Shown: piece by piece, positions 44,542-57,180 of the stretch | How positions within the stretch are numbered: the stretch's first letter is position 1 | How the letters are laid out: each line of letters opens with the position of its first letter | Notes under the pieces: generated by a model | Seen by the model: the letters and a program-made list of their open reading frames with translations, nothing else | The model's database searches: none | Told to the model about the DNA's origin: nothing | Translations under genes and position numbers: made by a program | DNA from: Lotus japonicus | Lineage: Eukaryota > Streptophyta > Magnoliopsida > Fabales > Fabaceae | Reading direction: 5' to 3' | NCBI RefSeq assembly: GCF_012489685.1 | Contig: NC_080041.1 | Location: 104,129,760-104,193,759 of the forward strand | DNA: 64,000 nucleotides

Positions 44542-46967
44542 TAACTGACAATAAGAATTAGTGTATGTAATTCTTCAATCCTTTTCATCATTTTATTACT
44601 ATTTATCATGCATAACAAAAAATGGAAGTTATATGTAGAAGATATGACACACGAAGATTATCTTGTACTTTCTCCTTCTTAAGAGATTTTATTTCTTTCT
44701 CCATAAGTGTGACACATGAAATTGCAAGGAAAAATGAGGTTTGGTGGTGGACTGAATTTACCAATTGATATGAAAAACATTTGATTTCGCTTGTGCTTAG
44801 AATATACAAAGGCAATTTTGGTGGAAAGTTATACAAGAAAAACAACTAAGGTCTGGGTGAAATAACAGTTCTCAAAGTAAGATCCTATAGAAATTATAAT
44901 ATGGTGACATTTAAAATAAACTCCTCTTTTCTTGCAGGTGATGAAGGGTGCAAGAATGCTCTAGACAGTTACACTTCATGTCTTGGCTTTGCCTTTAATG
45001 ATGATATCGCAAGAAGAGAGCTTACCATTTGGAAGAGAATTTTATTTATACAGTGTTAAATCATCTCGCTCCAATAGTGTTTGCTTATAGTCGTGATTTC
45101 TGTAAGTTGGGAGTCGATGCAGGCTTTTGAACTTAGTTATATTTTAATGTATGAGTTAGGTAATCCTAGCTGGAGTTAGTTTTAGCATCTTTATCTACAG
45201 AAATGGTTCCTAACTTTTGTTAGATATTGTGTTGTTACTCATTTTGACTTGAAGTTATGGTAATCCTGACGATCTTAATCATCTTGATCATTCTAATGTT
45301 CATAAGTTATCTATCATATACAGTTTCGCCATATCTCTAGATATTTTGATTGTCGTAGGTATGGTAGTGCCAGTGATGGTGCAACCGTGCAAGAATTAAC
45401 TAAATTTTAGTCTCATCATATCTGTGTGAACTGTGAAGGATGATAAGGGACATGTATATTGTGTGTATGAAATTGATGGAGTTGATATGATCTCAGTGAC
45501 ATGTGCTCAAAACAAGTTTTATGCTCATTTTGTTAGCGCTCCCACTCCAATGTGGAATAGAGGTAAGGACATTCTCATGTTCACAAGTCTTTCAAGACAG
45601 TGGGAACATTTTAATGACTAATTAGCTTCTGGAATTTTTCCCCTATACAAATAAAAATGGTTGTCTATTTTGTATATGCTGAGGATGGTGTCATATGATG
45701 ATGAATTTGATATTTTTCCTGCTTTTCAATTTTCTTGCATTTTTTGTATAGTTGCGGCAAATTTGAAGCTTCCAAGCATTTTTGTTATGGAAAATAAAGA
45801 CCAGCTCTTGCAATTTTGAGTTTTGTGTATTTTGGGGTTGATTTATATCTATTTTGTGTTTCGGTTGTCTATTATGTGTATGCTGAGGATGGTGTCTGCC
45901 CTGTGATTGATGATGAATGTGATATTTTCGCTGCATGTCAAATTGCTTGCATTTCTGGTATGAAAAAAGGGCAGCCCGGTGCACAAAGCTCCTGCATATT
46001 CATATTCGTTTATATCTAATTTGGAAATCCCTGTATAATTCAGAACCAAAAGAAGCTTTTGTGATTAGAATGGATTTTAAGGAAGGATAAATTGATCCAA
46101 ATGTTCTTAGAAATAGAAATATTCATCTTGGCCAATGCCAAGTTTAAAGTTTCATATCCATGATCCCTTTGGTCACTAATGTTTACATCTCAAAGTCAAA
46201 TCTCAACACATTGTCATTTATCTTACAAACGAAATTCACAACTTTGCATCTTCACCAGTTCATATAATTAAGCGAATATATGTCAATCCCAGTGTTTGGG
46301 CAGAAGCTCATCACTATTGCCTTTCAGAGCTTGTTTGGTCTACATCTGAAGTGAAACCAATGCATCAAATAGATTTGGCTAAGAATTTGCTTCTGAGTCG
46401 AAGTGAGACTTGGTACATATTTAGAAATTTTTCTACAATTGATTCCAAAGTCAAAATTAATTTTAGAGAGTAGCTAATGTGAGTAGCTTTTAAATGTCAA
46501 TTGAATATGAGAAAAGCGAAGCTGATCATGTTATTATTCCTCAAATCCTTGCTTCCACATTGAAGCATAGGATATATATGGCAGATGCTTAAGAAATCAA
46601 TCTCTTAATGTCATGCAAGCGTTGATCATACTACTGCATAAAACTAAACTGTTTAATCAATATTTTTATTTAAGCCTCAAGCATCCCATTTTCAAGTTCT
46701 ATCTTCGTTTCTAATGTTTCAACACTAATCAAATGTAATCCATTCACCTTACGTACCAACCCAATGATATTGAGATTTTTATTTTATTTTATACTATTCA
46801 GTTCAAAAATCTCCAACCCATTATATAATTTATATTTACTCATTTAGTGTTTATACTCTAACACATTTACAAATTTACTTTTAATCTTATTTATGTTGGA
46901 TTACATGAATTATAGAATGTTTTGTTCTTTTAGAGATTTTGGATTATATGAAGTTTCTAATTTTTTT
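44542..46967 (+). other. Downstream module (unit B), with small ORFs and the empty MITE site
   Basis: Counterpart of 21636-24716. The ORFs at 45433-45621 (DDKGHVYCVYEIDG) and 45816-46019 (YAEDGVCPVIDDECDIF) are kept. A 111-base tract present in unit A is missing at about 45197. The site ATCTTCGT at 46701-46708 is the uninterrupted target of the hAT-type MITE. No confident gene. Confidence 0.5.
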
Positions 46968-47261
46968 CCTCGAAAACACATTACTTGTTTTATCCGGAGC
47001 CTATTCCATATGCGAAAATGGATGGTTGTGATATCAATCCTATTGGGTACTTCTTGAACAAGGCCCTGCACTGGTTGGTTATTAATTCTGAAACCAATCT
47101 TCATGCAATCATTGCCTTTGATTTGGTAGAAAGGTGTTTGTTAGAGATTTTCTTTGTCACCAATTTTAGCCGGGAAATTACAACATAAATGATATTACTT
47201 GAAGGTCATGGGAAAATGTCTCAGCCTATGCTACATGGGTGTTGGGACTCCAAAGACTGAG

Positions 47262-47540
47262 GGCTTGTTTGATAACTGTTTTTAAAAATAAAATAAAAAA
47301 ACAAAAAAACTTGTTTAGTTCCGTGTTTTTTAAATAATTGTTTTCAAAACAGTTCTCTTTTTTTGTATTTTAAAACAAAAAAACAACAACAATTCAAAGC
47401 TGTTTTTGTTTTTTCGTTCTGAAAACACCCGGGGAAGGAGAACAAGTTGGATTCATTAATGACAACTCTGTAATTATTTCAAACTTATCAATTCTATTTT
47501 TCTTTCACAAATCTGTAGGTTTTTCTACTTTGCCACTCAA

Positions 47541-47571
<31 letters not shown>

Positions 47572-48273
47572 CATATAGTCGTCGGACATATATGTAAATA
47601 ATATGCTCAATTTTTTTTCTATAGTTATTAGTTTAGGCTTAGTTATAATTTTCTTTTACGTAGGTTACTTATAAATTATTATTTTTAAATCAAAGGAGTT
47701 AGAATTATATACTCATCCCAATATCATGTTGTATTTTTTTATTAAATTTCTCTTTAATTCGGGTGTGGTGAAGGACAAAGTTCTCCTTAGGAGTACGGCT
47801 CTTAAAAATTGAACTCTTAATTTAGAGATTAATATCTTTTTACTACTGCGACTGACACCATCAGGTATCATTTCCTATTTATTTCCATTAAAATAAATTA
47901 TTGAAAAGCATAACTATGAATACATCTATCTAAGGTTGTATTTTAAAAATATCCAAGTTTTCAATTTGTTTAAAAAAATTATAAAAAGGAATTAAAACAT
48001 AATGAAGATTTAAAAAGAAATGTCCCCTAAGATAGCTCAAGTGGTACGAGTTGTGGGACATATGTGTTGGGTAGAGGGGGTTCAGGGATGGATTCCTGGT
48101 GGGTGCAATTTATTTTTCCGATGTAAAAAAAAATTAAAAAGAAATGAGAAAACATATTTTCAAAACAAATTTGTCAAACAAGTTTTTTCATTTTTGTTCT
48201 GAAAATAGTTTTTTAAAATTGTTCTAAGAACAGTTTTTAAAAACATAAAATGCAAAACAAATTCAAACAGGCT
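47262..48273. mobile_element. Non-autonomous DNA element inside the F-box relic (unit B)
   Basis: Copy of 25011-26081, flanked by CTGAG. It is shorter by about 59 bases because of a shorter AT microsatellite and a missing stretch near 48190 (TCATCTCTAAATAAATAAAT in unit A). Confidence 0.75.
48023..48133 (+). mobile_element. tRNA-derived SINE (unit B copy)
   Basis: Counterpart of 25783-25895 with the same TTAAAAAGAAATG flanks. A small difference in the anticodon-like region (GGGACATATGTGTTGG) and a shorter A tail. Confidence 0.85.
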
Positions 48274-48569
48274 CTGAGATTTGGATAATGAAAGTATATA
48301 AAGTGCAATCATCTTGGACTAAGTTATTTGTTTTTTCTACTTGTAACATTCCCCAAAACTTCTTTTCTCCATTATGTTTCACCAAACATGGTAAATTTTT
48401 TGGAACAAATGGCTTTGACATATTCATGATACTTAATGACAAAGGATGGTTGCTCGACCAATGCACAACTTTGCCCCATAACCTTAACAGTTTATTTTGG
48501 CTATCAGATTGCAGTATGTATAGAGAAAGTTTACTATCACTTCCTAATGAAAAAAATATTTTAGGGTAA

Positions 48570-49970
48570 ACTCCGAGACTTCATTTGCCATATGTCAATT
48601 TCAATAATAATAGAAATCTAACAAGTGTTAGTAATGGACTAGTTCACTACTTTCACAAAAGAATTCAAAGAGCCATTAATTTTCAATACAAACAAAAAAA
48701 TGGGACGAGACAAATTGCTCAAAAGTCTAGTGTAGTAGTCCCATAATCCCTATATGCATTTGATACATTTGATCTTTGATATTATCAGGAATAAGGATCC
48801 CCATCCACATTAAGGTAAAAGGAAAATGAAAAAGGATTATTTAGTAAATCAAACAATATTTCTGCTCATATAAAAATAAGTGTGCTTGCTCATAGTAACC
48901 TATGCATAAAGAGTGTATATAAAAGCATGCTTTAGAAACTCCATTTCCAACATACGGGAAAGGAGAATCAGTGTCCCAAAAAGAAAATGTCTGAATATGG
49001 ACTGGAGGAGTTCCTTAATGAATCAATATACTAAATTGGATGTTCAGTGAATCATTTCTCTAAAGATGTAAAGAAAATATAGAGTATTTCTTATCAAAAA
49101 ATGAATGCTAGAAAGATTATATTCAAGATAGGAATTTTTTTTAAATAAAACATAATGTCTAAATACCCAAAAAGCAAAAATTGAATGAAGATATTCTTTA
49201 GGCTCTGAGCTGAAAAGAAAATATGATACTCAGTTCTAAATCAAAGTAGTATGTGTAAATAGAAGGAAATAAGCAACTTCCATACAATATTTTCTGCTCA
49301 TTTGGTCATCTAAGATAAACTCTCTTACTTTAAGAAATTCATTAAGATATACAATAAATTCTTCATGACTTTTTTTTTTATAGGCAAATGTTAGTTGTTA
49401 GAAATGTTAGTAAATTAATCCCTCCTCCAGGTTCGAACCCGGGACCCTTCACCCTTTATCTCACCCTACCCTTATGTCTCTAACTCTTACCACTTGAGCT
49501 ATCATTCAGAGATAAATTCTTCATGACTTGCTTGCTAGTCTCAATACACTGATGGATCAAGAATGCTTGAATTATCACATATCACAAAAATAGTTGTAGA
49601 AGAATTAAATTGAAATCCACCATGTTCTGTTTCTTGTCTTAAATAATTGTGTCTTCACATATGCTTTTCAGTTAAATGTACCACAGAAGAAAAAGGGCAT
49701 TGAGATAAGATGGTAGGATCAATAACTAGGCCAGGAAATAAAAGATGCTACGCAAACTCTAGAAAGCAATGAAAGTAAAATAACTTTCTCTCCCAGAAAG
49801 GTATACTTATGGAGCATAGCTGCAAAGTATACCAACAATAATCATGTAGAAAATGAATGCTACAATAAAGGAAGCTAATTTATTGCCTGCAATACTAGCT
49901 GATTCAATTAGTAATACAATCAATTACCATGCAATCAGTAACACACTAAAGTTAAAATGTAACTTACAAT

Positions 49971-50014
<44 letters not shown>

Positions 50015-51206
50015 ATCTAAACAAGAAAGCCATGCATGATGCACTACTGAAGTCATGTTTTTCATTAAGAAGTCTCAGTTCAGGCATTAAACTACACCCA
50101 TAAGCACCATGTGCTCACAAAAAAATACCAATGGCCATTTTGCTCCAAAATCTCTTTAGAAATCAAACATTTATCAAATACAGCAAGGATTCTACACCAC
50201 TTATCCAAAGGGGTTTAGCACAATGAAAGTTTTCCCTACTTTAGAAATTGAATTACAAAAAATACGAGCTACTGACAAAAACTGCAAAGTATGTCAGGAG
50301 CTATCATAGAAAACCTAATCAATTCGAAATCAAAGTGATGAAGCGGTTAAATCAATTACATGTGAGATCAATGAAGATCACAACTTGATTAGTTTCAACA
50401 ATTTCACCCCATTGCTGCATCACGATCTTTTAGCTCTCATATGGTTAAGATCAACAATATCTACACAACTTCAACGCCAATGGATGCAAGAGCACAATAG
50501 CTTGCAAAAAAGACACCCTAAGTAAGTAACATGAAAACCATGTAAAAGAGGGTAAGAGAAATAGAGTGTAAGCACAATAACATTACCTAGAGAAAACGAT
50601 GCTAACTAACCGGCACTTACTACAAATAAAGTTTGATAAATCCTACTTCGAAGCATAATTAAATATGAAAGTATGCTTCAAACTCCAATTTTACTGGAAT
50701 CCAAATCCTTACTTAAACATACACTAGTGCTGCATTCACACTAGATTGTTTAATATCAGATGATACATATGACATTCTCTAACACAATATCGTCATTTGA
50801 AGAAAAACCAGGAGTATGGCATCAAGGATAATATATACAATATTATAGCTACTTTGTGGCTTGTGAGAAACATGAGTTCATTTGGCAAATAGCCTTTAAT
50901 GTTTCTGAGTAGTCAAGGCATCAAACAATTTTTCAGTGAATTCAATCCAACACCAAATCTCATCTTTCCTTGCAATTCCAATTATCAGTTTTTAACAAAA
51001 AGGAAATATTCTTAAGTTAGAAAGGGAGAGCACAACAATAGGTTTAAGGTATCATTTTCATGTATTAGGTATTATGCATATAGCTTTTAGTTTTTCATAA
51101 TACAAGATGAACTAGAACAATGAAATAAAAAGGGTTGGAGAACATTGCTTACTAATTTTTCCTTGTTTCTAGGTACTGACAGTTGTCTTCATGTGCTTCC
51201 TCAAGG
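48570..51206. other. Intergenic DNA between convergent F-box loci (unit B)
   Basis: Counterpart of 26378-28988. Differences are mainly point changes and an expanded AT microsatellite (about 49975-50012). No gene is recognised apart from the SINE. Confidence 0.55.
49371..49511 (-). mobile_element. tRNA-derived SINE (unit B copy), minus strand
   Basis: Counterpart of 27181-27321, with the 17-base flanks ATAAATTCTTCATGACT at 49354-49370 and 49512-49528. Confidence 0.87.
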
Positions 51207-52568
51207 TCATGATAGTTCACTAGGGAGTGTTAGTAGGGTCTCCCTGTACATGCCAAAATACTTAGAAACAACTTCGTTCTCTTGTACATATGTGTGATCC
51301 TCCAGTAGTTCTCCGTTATCATCAAATTTCTCAAATCTTTTACTACTATCTGATCCAAAAACACCACCACCTACAGTGAAGCATATTGGTATAAAGTCAT
51401 ACTCAGGCAGAACAAAAGATCTAGTCCAAGAAGACTGCACTCTATACTCTTTCATGACCCATATCTCAGTCATTTCATGGTCATCACCAACATCATTACA
51501 ACACAAACCAAGACATCCTCCCAGTACCGTCAAATGATAATTTTCAAGTGTTGTCAATTCTTGTGCCAAATCAGGTGTCAGAGGAATCTCCGATAAACTC
51601 CTCTCAACCAAATCAAAGGCAATGATTACATGAAGCCCTATAGCCTTGGATTTGACCAACCAATGCAGGGACTGATTCAAGAACAAACCAGATGCTGACT
51701 GACGTCCGAGCTCCACATATTCAAGCTCTTCGCCATAAATGAAGGAGGGGACATTGGTTTTAAGAGACAAAACCTCAATCCGAGGCCGCGAAAATGTAGT
51801 CACTTTAGGTCCACCATATGTCATACAAACAATAAGGTCGTCATCTCCATGCTCAATTGCTTGAGGTTCATGTCTACCAAATCGTATCAAAACAAGAAAA
51901 TAGTCATCGTTGGACTGATCATATCCAAAACCATACAGAAAACCAGACACAAAACAACCGACATAACGAGGAATTCCTTGGCGGACACGGGTTGATGATG
52001 GGTGATACCATGAGTCCCAGTCATCATAGCCATAGGTTGCTTGAATTTCTCTGTGGAAACCATTTGAAGGGTTCCACAAAATGAGATCACCTTCTGACCG
52101 ACCCATCGTTTTTGTCAACAGAATAAAACCTCTGCAAGAACCTAAAGTTAGAAAAAATGGAGCATTGTAGGGTGGGAATTTGAGGTTTACCACAGCAGAA
52201 TCGTCGCGAAGCGATGCTTCAAAATCCAATGATTGAATTTCAGAACCACCATTGATTCTTTTGAGAAGAAGACGGTGAGTGGGTGCAGCAGCTAGATCAA
52301 AATGTGATTTTGCGAATTGGGTGTTTGAAATCAGAGACAGCCACAACTTACACACCGATTTGAAGCGGAGGAGAGATCGAACAGGTAACCTCACCAGAAT
52401 AAGTGGAATCAAATCCTCAGGGAGAGCGACGATGTTCTGGTTCTCTTTGTCGTTGATCCTCATCTTCTTGTTCTTATGATCAGAAGAAAGATCGGTTATT
52501 TCAGGAATCAACTCGATGAGGTTGAGGTTGGGTTTCTTCTTCTCCTTCTCTGTTTCCTTCTTCTCCAT
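51207..52568 (-). CDS. F-box protein with FBA domain (intact, unit B, minus strand)
   Basis: 453 residues from the ATG at 52568 (MEKKETEKEKKKP). It has a Lys/Glu-rich N-terminus of about 35 residues absent from the unit A protein, then the F-box (about 49-88) and the same FBA motifs. The frame stays open upstream, but the first codon there would be GTG, so 52568 is the natural start. Here the codon matching the unit A start is ATA (EIT rather than EMT), so this gene must use either 52568 or a later ATG (MRINDKE). A 6-base insertion adds a second NL pair. Differences near the C-terminus (TYVQENEVVSKYF versus TYGQENEVVSKCF) are conservative. Same inferred SCF receptor role. Confidence 0.9.
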   Translation of the reverse strand: MEKKETEKEKKKPNLNLIELIPEITDLSSDHKNKKMRINDKENQNIVALPEDLIPLILVRLPVRSLLRFKSVCKLWLSLISNTQFAKSHFDLAAAPTHRLLLKRINGGSEIQSLDFEASLRDDSAVVNLKFPPYNAPFFLTLGSCRGFILLTKTMGRSEGDLILWNPSNGFHREIQATYGYDDWDSWYHPSSTRVRQGIPRYVGCFVSGFLYGFGYDQSNDDYFLVLIRFGRHEPQAIEHGDDDLIVCMTYGGPKVTTFSRPRIEVLSLKTNVPSFIYGEELEYVELGRQSASGLFLNQSLHWLVKSKAIGLHVIIAFDLVERSLSEIPLTPDLAQELTTLENYHLTVLGGCLGLCCNDVGDDHEMTEIWVMKEYRVQSSWTRSFVLPEYDFIPICFTVGGGVFGSDSSKRFEKFDDNGELLEDHTYVQENEVVSKYFGMYRETLLTLPSELS

Positions 52569-52664
52569 GCTGATACAAAGCTTCAGTAGAGCAAAGAGAG
52601 AGGGAGTGAGAGGGTGTTCTAGAGGTCTCTGTTCTGTTGTCACTCCTCACAAATATATTATCAT

Positions 52665-52674
52665 ATATTTATAG
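52665..52674 (-). promoter_or_regulatory. TATA box of the minus-strand F-box gene (unit B)
   Basis: CTATAAATAT on the minus strand, about 100 bases before the ATG at 52568; same context as in unit A. Confidence 0.55.
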
Positions 52675-52683
52675 GATAAGCAG

Positions 52684-53700
52684 ACATCGTAGAATAGGTT
52701 GGATAGTAGTAATCTTATCATATTGTAATATTTTGTTTGTTGCGTCATCATGATAAGATAATAATATCATATTCCTTATCTTAACATGTCTATCATCTGT
52801 AAAAGTTATCATGATAAAAGAGTCAGATAAAAATTATCCAGACAATATAGAATATCAGTTTTTTTATTTATTTATTACCATAACTCAAAATTAATTTCAA
52901 CCTTTATATTAGTAAATATAATTTTTTGATTTTAATAAAATTTTAATTTTATTGCTCATCAATTACTAGTAGTTATTGTTAAGTTAAAATTATTTAGTTA
53001 CTAATAAATTTAATTAAAAAATAACCTAATTTATAAATGGTGAAAATATTGTATTTACTCATATAAAATAATTAAATTTTCATTATGACTTACTACTACT
53101 TAGTTAATATTATTTTTCGTTATTTATATTATAGTAAAATTACACAAAATCATTCTTCACTAATAATAAAATATGCTACTCACATATATATATATATATA
53201 TATATGTAAATTTTAATCGTAAATATAGACGAATTTATATTATCATATGATATTATTTAAAATTATTTCTCTACTTATATAATTATAATTAGAAATATAA
53301 GGAATAATATCTTTTAATAATTTTTTAAAAATTTGATTAATTTTTCTCAATGATCACTTACCCCTAATAAGTTAAAACTCACTAGTTACATATATAATAG
53401 TTTTAATTAAAATAGAGTCCCTTTGAAAAAAACTAAAATAGTCTAATTAATAATAATCAATTTAATTCTAATCACTCTAAGAAAAAATATTATGAAAATT
53501 AAATTTTAATAAATACTATGCATCTTTTATTTCAATGGAAAATTTGATTTGTTTTCATTGTTTGTACCATATCCTATCAATATATTGTCCACCTCAAACA
53601 CATGATATAATAAGGGTTTATCCTGCTCTTATTATACTATGTTCTTATCCAATCATTTATCTTATTTTGCTCTTATCATATCCTGACCACAATATTTATA
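52684..53700 (-). mobile_element. AT-rich non-autonomous element (unit B copy)
   Basis: Counterpart of 30460-31475 upstream of the minus-strand F-box gene. The AT run (about 53183-53205) is shorter than in unit A. Borders approximate. Confidence 0.5.
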
Positions 53701-55616
53701 TTTTATAATATATTTATTATTTTTTAATAGATAATTTTATCTATTTATTATTTATATTTATATAAAATTATTTTACATCATTTGGATAGTGTTAAAGGGA
53801 GTGAGATAAAGTGTGAAGTTGAGTGTAATTTTGAGATTATTCCTGGGGTGGAGTGTTTATTTTACAAAAGAATGAAACTAAGTGTTATTCTCACATATCT
53901 TAAGGGGGTGAGTGTATTTTATTCTTTTTGTTAGGTTGCCGCTTTTCCAATTTTTTTTATTTCTTATATCTTTGTCTACGAATATGTATTTTTTCTTTTA
54001 CTTACGAGCAATTGGCCACCCACAAATGTGATATGTGTAAACATGGTCCTTAAACTTTAAAAATAATATACTTTTACTCCCAACGTTATCTTAAGTCAAC
54101 ACTTTTAGAGTCTCCTTAATTTTCCTTAGCCTATCCAGAAACTTTGGGCCCACCCAAAACCGACCGGCCCGCTACAAAAAAAGGCCATCTCGGTTCGGAT
54201 GGGTCGGTTGGCGGGTTGGCTTATGAAAAAAATCGGTTTGATTTGGTTTGGTTCGGTCGAGTTCGGTTTAGGGTTTGAACAGATCGACCCAACCGAACCA
54301 ACTATTAAATAAAAAAAACCTTACCACTTACCAATCGACCCAGCCCAATCCCATAAAAAAAAAACGTTCAGCCCAACCCTAGCCATATATATTCAGAAAC
54401 TAACCTAACCCTAGCCACTACACCACCTCTCTCACTCTCTGATTCTCATTTCTCAGAAACCCTAGCTAGCCACTCTACGCCGCCGCCACCTCTCTCACTC
54501 TCTGATTCTCAGCCTCCAACTCCACTACCTCTCTGACTTTCAGTTGCCACTTCACTACCTCGCTCACTCAAGCCTCAGCCGCCACTCCACCACCTCTCTC
54601 ACTCTCTGATTCTCAGAAACCCTAGCCACTCCACCACCTCTCTCACCCTCTGATTCTCAGCCACCTGCCACCTCCACCACTCCATCGCTTCATCCTCCAC
54701 ACTTCTCTCACCCGAAAGAGTTTGTTCATCTTCATTTTTCTCCAAAACGCCAACCATCGATTCTGATGTGAAATCGCAAGGATGAAATGAACAATCTCTT
54801 TCGCATGAGGAAAGGAATGGAAAGCTTGTTCTTGGTGTCTCTGGATCTGATCTGAACAATCTCTTTCTGCTCTGAAATTGAATGAAATTAGGGTAGTAAA
54901 GTGTGGGTAATTGTTTGCCAAAGATCTGGTAAGAAACCCGATAGAACCCGCCCGACCAACCCGAAACTGACCTAAACTGAAACTTCTCACAGTCGGTTGC
55001 AGGCCCAGTTTTGTGTGTGCGGTATAGGTCGGTTTGGGATTTTTGGGCCCGAACCCGACCGATGGACAACCCTAAATTTTCCATCCAAACACTAACATTG
55101 TTTGCTGACGTGGATTTTTTTAAAATGAGTTGGCCACCAACTAGAAGAGAGAATGGTAATTAGGAAATAAAGTGATAATTATGGGGGAGAGAGAGAGAGA
55201 GAGTAATCCTATTTCTCATGTTATTTTTATTTTACTTTTTTTTTAGCCACATCTTCTCCTCTTCTTCATTTTCACACCCACGACCACAACCACCACCCTC
55301 TTCCACCATCTTCTCATTTCTTCCTCCATCCCCCTCATCTCTTTCCCCCCATCCGCACCCCTCTCCCCCAAACATCTCCTCTTTTTCCTCACCTCCATTC
55401 CAAATTTAAGAAATCAGAATATAGATGTGAAAATGCATTTGGGGGTCAAATTTCAAGCTTGAAATCACCACTCCAGAACATCCAAAGGAAGTTCTTCAGG
55501 GCGAGACATGAACAAAATAATGACACGAAACACCTCCACCAAAAATGACTATTTATCATGCATAGTGAAAAATGAGAAGTCATATGTACAACACATGATA
55601 CAAGAACATGATTCCT
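53701..55616. other. Repeat-rich spacer closing unit B
   Basis: Counterpart of 31476-33424 with CCGACC/GGTCGG ends, minisatellite and GA run. A minus-strand frame of 161 codons (54599-55084) is open here but broken in unit A by small indels; it shows no domain and reads through the minisatellite, so it is not called a gene. Confidence 0.5.
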
Positions 55617-57180
55617 TAATCTATCTTGTACTTTCTCCGTCTTAAGTGATTATATTTCTTTCTAAAAAAAAAATAAGTGTGACAAAAGAAATTGCAAGAA
55701 AAGAGGAGTCTTGGTGGTGGAAAAGAACATGATTCCTTAATCTATCTTGTATTTTCTCTGTCTCCCTCCGTTCCTATATATAAGTCCATTTTACCTAATT
55801 CTCTTAGATTAAGAAAAGTAGTTACAAGCAATAAATTTGTAAAAGAATTTATTCACTTTCCTAGACTACCCTTATTTAATTTCTTATAAATTTCTCTCTC
55901 CAAGTTATTATTTCAAAACCTCATTGTCTCTTTCATATTAAATATGAGGATAGTTTTGGAAAAAAATAATTAATGCTCCATTGATATTGTAAATGGACTT
56001 ATATTTAGGAACAAGAAAAACACTAAAAAACGGCCTTATAATAAGGAACGGAGTAGTTGATAGGATAAACATTTGATGTCGCCTTTTCTTAGAATAATCA
56101 AAGACAATTTTGGTGGTAAATTATATAAGGAAAACTACTAAACCCTGTGTTTAAATAACAGTTCTCTGACTAAGATCCTATAGAATTTGTAATATATTGA
56201 CATTTAAAATAAGCTCATCTTTTCTAGCAGGCCATGAAGGGTGCAAGAGTGATCTACAATTATGCTTGATGTCTTGGCTTGCCTTCAAATGATGATAGTG
56301 CAAGAGGAGAGCTTAGCATTTGGAAGAGAATGTTATTTACACAATGTTAAATCATTTCGCTTTAGTAGTGTTTGCTTTCTTGTGATTTCAGTAAGTTGGA
56401 GTCAAGGCTGGCTTTTGAACTTAATTAGTATGAGTTAGGATACCCTAGCTGGAGTTTGGACATGCTATTTAGCATCTTTATATTTTCTCCTCTTAATTTT
56501 GTTATTGTAGTTGTTGTTTGTTTCTGTTACTATTTACTTGGTTTTCAGGTTCAATCTCTACTTATTTGTACTGTATTTAGGTACCTCTTTTGCAAGGTAT
56601 TGTGCTGTTACTCATTTTAAGTTGAAGTTATGGTGATAATGTCAATCTTAATCATTTCACATGTGGTCAGTTTAACCCCTTAATCATGCTGATGTTCATG
56701 AGGTATCTGCCATGCAGTTTCATGATATCTGCAGACATACTTTCATTGCCATAGCGAACTTGCGTTACATGCAAACTTGCTTTTCTTTTCTTTTTGATTT
56801 TGGTCAAAAACTTGCCTTATTTGGACCGGTTAATATAAGAAAAATATGTATATGAATAGATACACGGTAATGGCCTCGTCGGGGCTTTGAATGTTCTTTT
56901 TTGTTTGTAATAATATGATGAATATGGCGAATGGGCGAAAAATAAATGGACCAGCTTAGTCTTCGTCTGATGTTCAAATCATTTATTTGCTCCTCTAAAA
57001 AATTTTTTTGTTTTATAAAAAAATTGTTGTTAAACATGGAATTAGCATTGAATTGAAACTGAGGGGATGAGAGGTCATCTAACGAAAGGTCCTGCGTCCT
57101 CCACTACCTAGACATTATAAGGAAAATTAAAAATTATACTTAGACATTATATAGTTCCCAACTTCCCATATTGCAGTTTC
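55617..57180 (+). other. F-box downstream module without its gene
   Basis: From 55617 the sequence follows the DNA after the F-box gene at 59825-61075 (CTTAATCTATCTTGTACTT; the acceptor-like site before GCCATGAAGGGTGCAAGAG near 56231; a donor-like GTAAGTTGGAG near 56391). The F-box coding part that should precede it is absent; the repeat-rich spacer of unit B stands there. A Stowaway-like MITE interrupts it at 55762-56053. 56720-57180 shows nothing recognisable. Confidence 0.6.
55762..56053. mobile_element. Stowaway-like (Tc1/Mariner) MITE
   Basis: Left end CTCCCTCCGTTCCTATA, right end AAGGAACGGAG followed by TA. The inverted termini match the classic CTCCCTCCGT Stowaway signature, and AAGTCCATTT / AAATGGACTT pairs subterminally. 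It is about 292 bases with no coding capacity. The left TA is degraded (GT). Confidence 0.82.

Larger units (their letters stand above)
46968..48569 (+). pseudogene. F-box/FBA gene relic split by a DNA element (unit B)
   Basis: Pieces 46968-47261 and 48274-48569 match 24717-26377 of unit A, with the same internal stop and the same final ORF ending MYRESLLSLPNEKNILG. It is not functional. Confidence 0.87.
33425..55616. repeat. Tandem segmental duplication, unit B (22.2 kb)
   Basis: Same order and orientation as unit A. Extra DNA includes the solo LTR at 36140-37349 and a block at 37893-42574 holding an inversion, transposon-like sequence and a second partial copy of the first F-box locus. It lacks the unit A MITE and has a 111-base deletion (corresponding to 22290-22400 in unit A). 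The right end near 55616 runs into single-copy F-box downstream sequence. Confidence 0.93.

Noticed and set aside
54599..55084. 161-codon minus-strand ORF
   Set aside because: Reads through a minisatellite and terminal repeat; the unit A equivalent is shortened by small indels. No domain.
16424..55616. Treating the two units as haplotypes misassembled in tandem
   Set aside because: It cannot be excluded without reads, but the fused junction with short homology, unit-specific insertions and the second-step rearrangement in unit B fit a real tandem duplication better.
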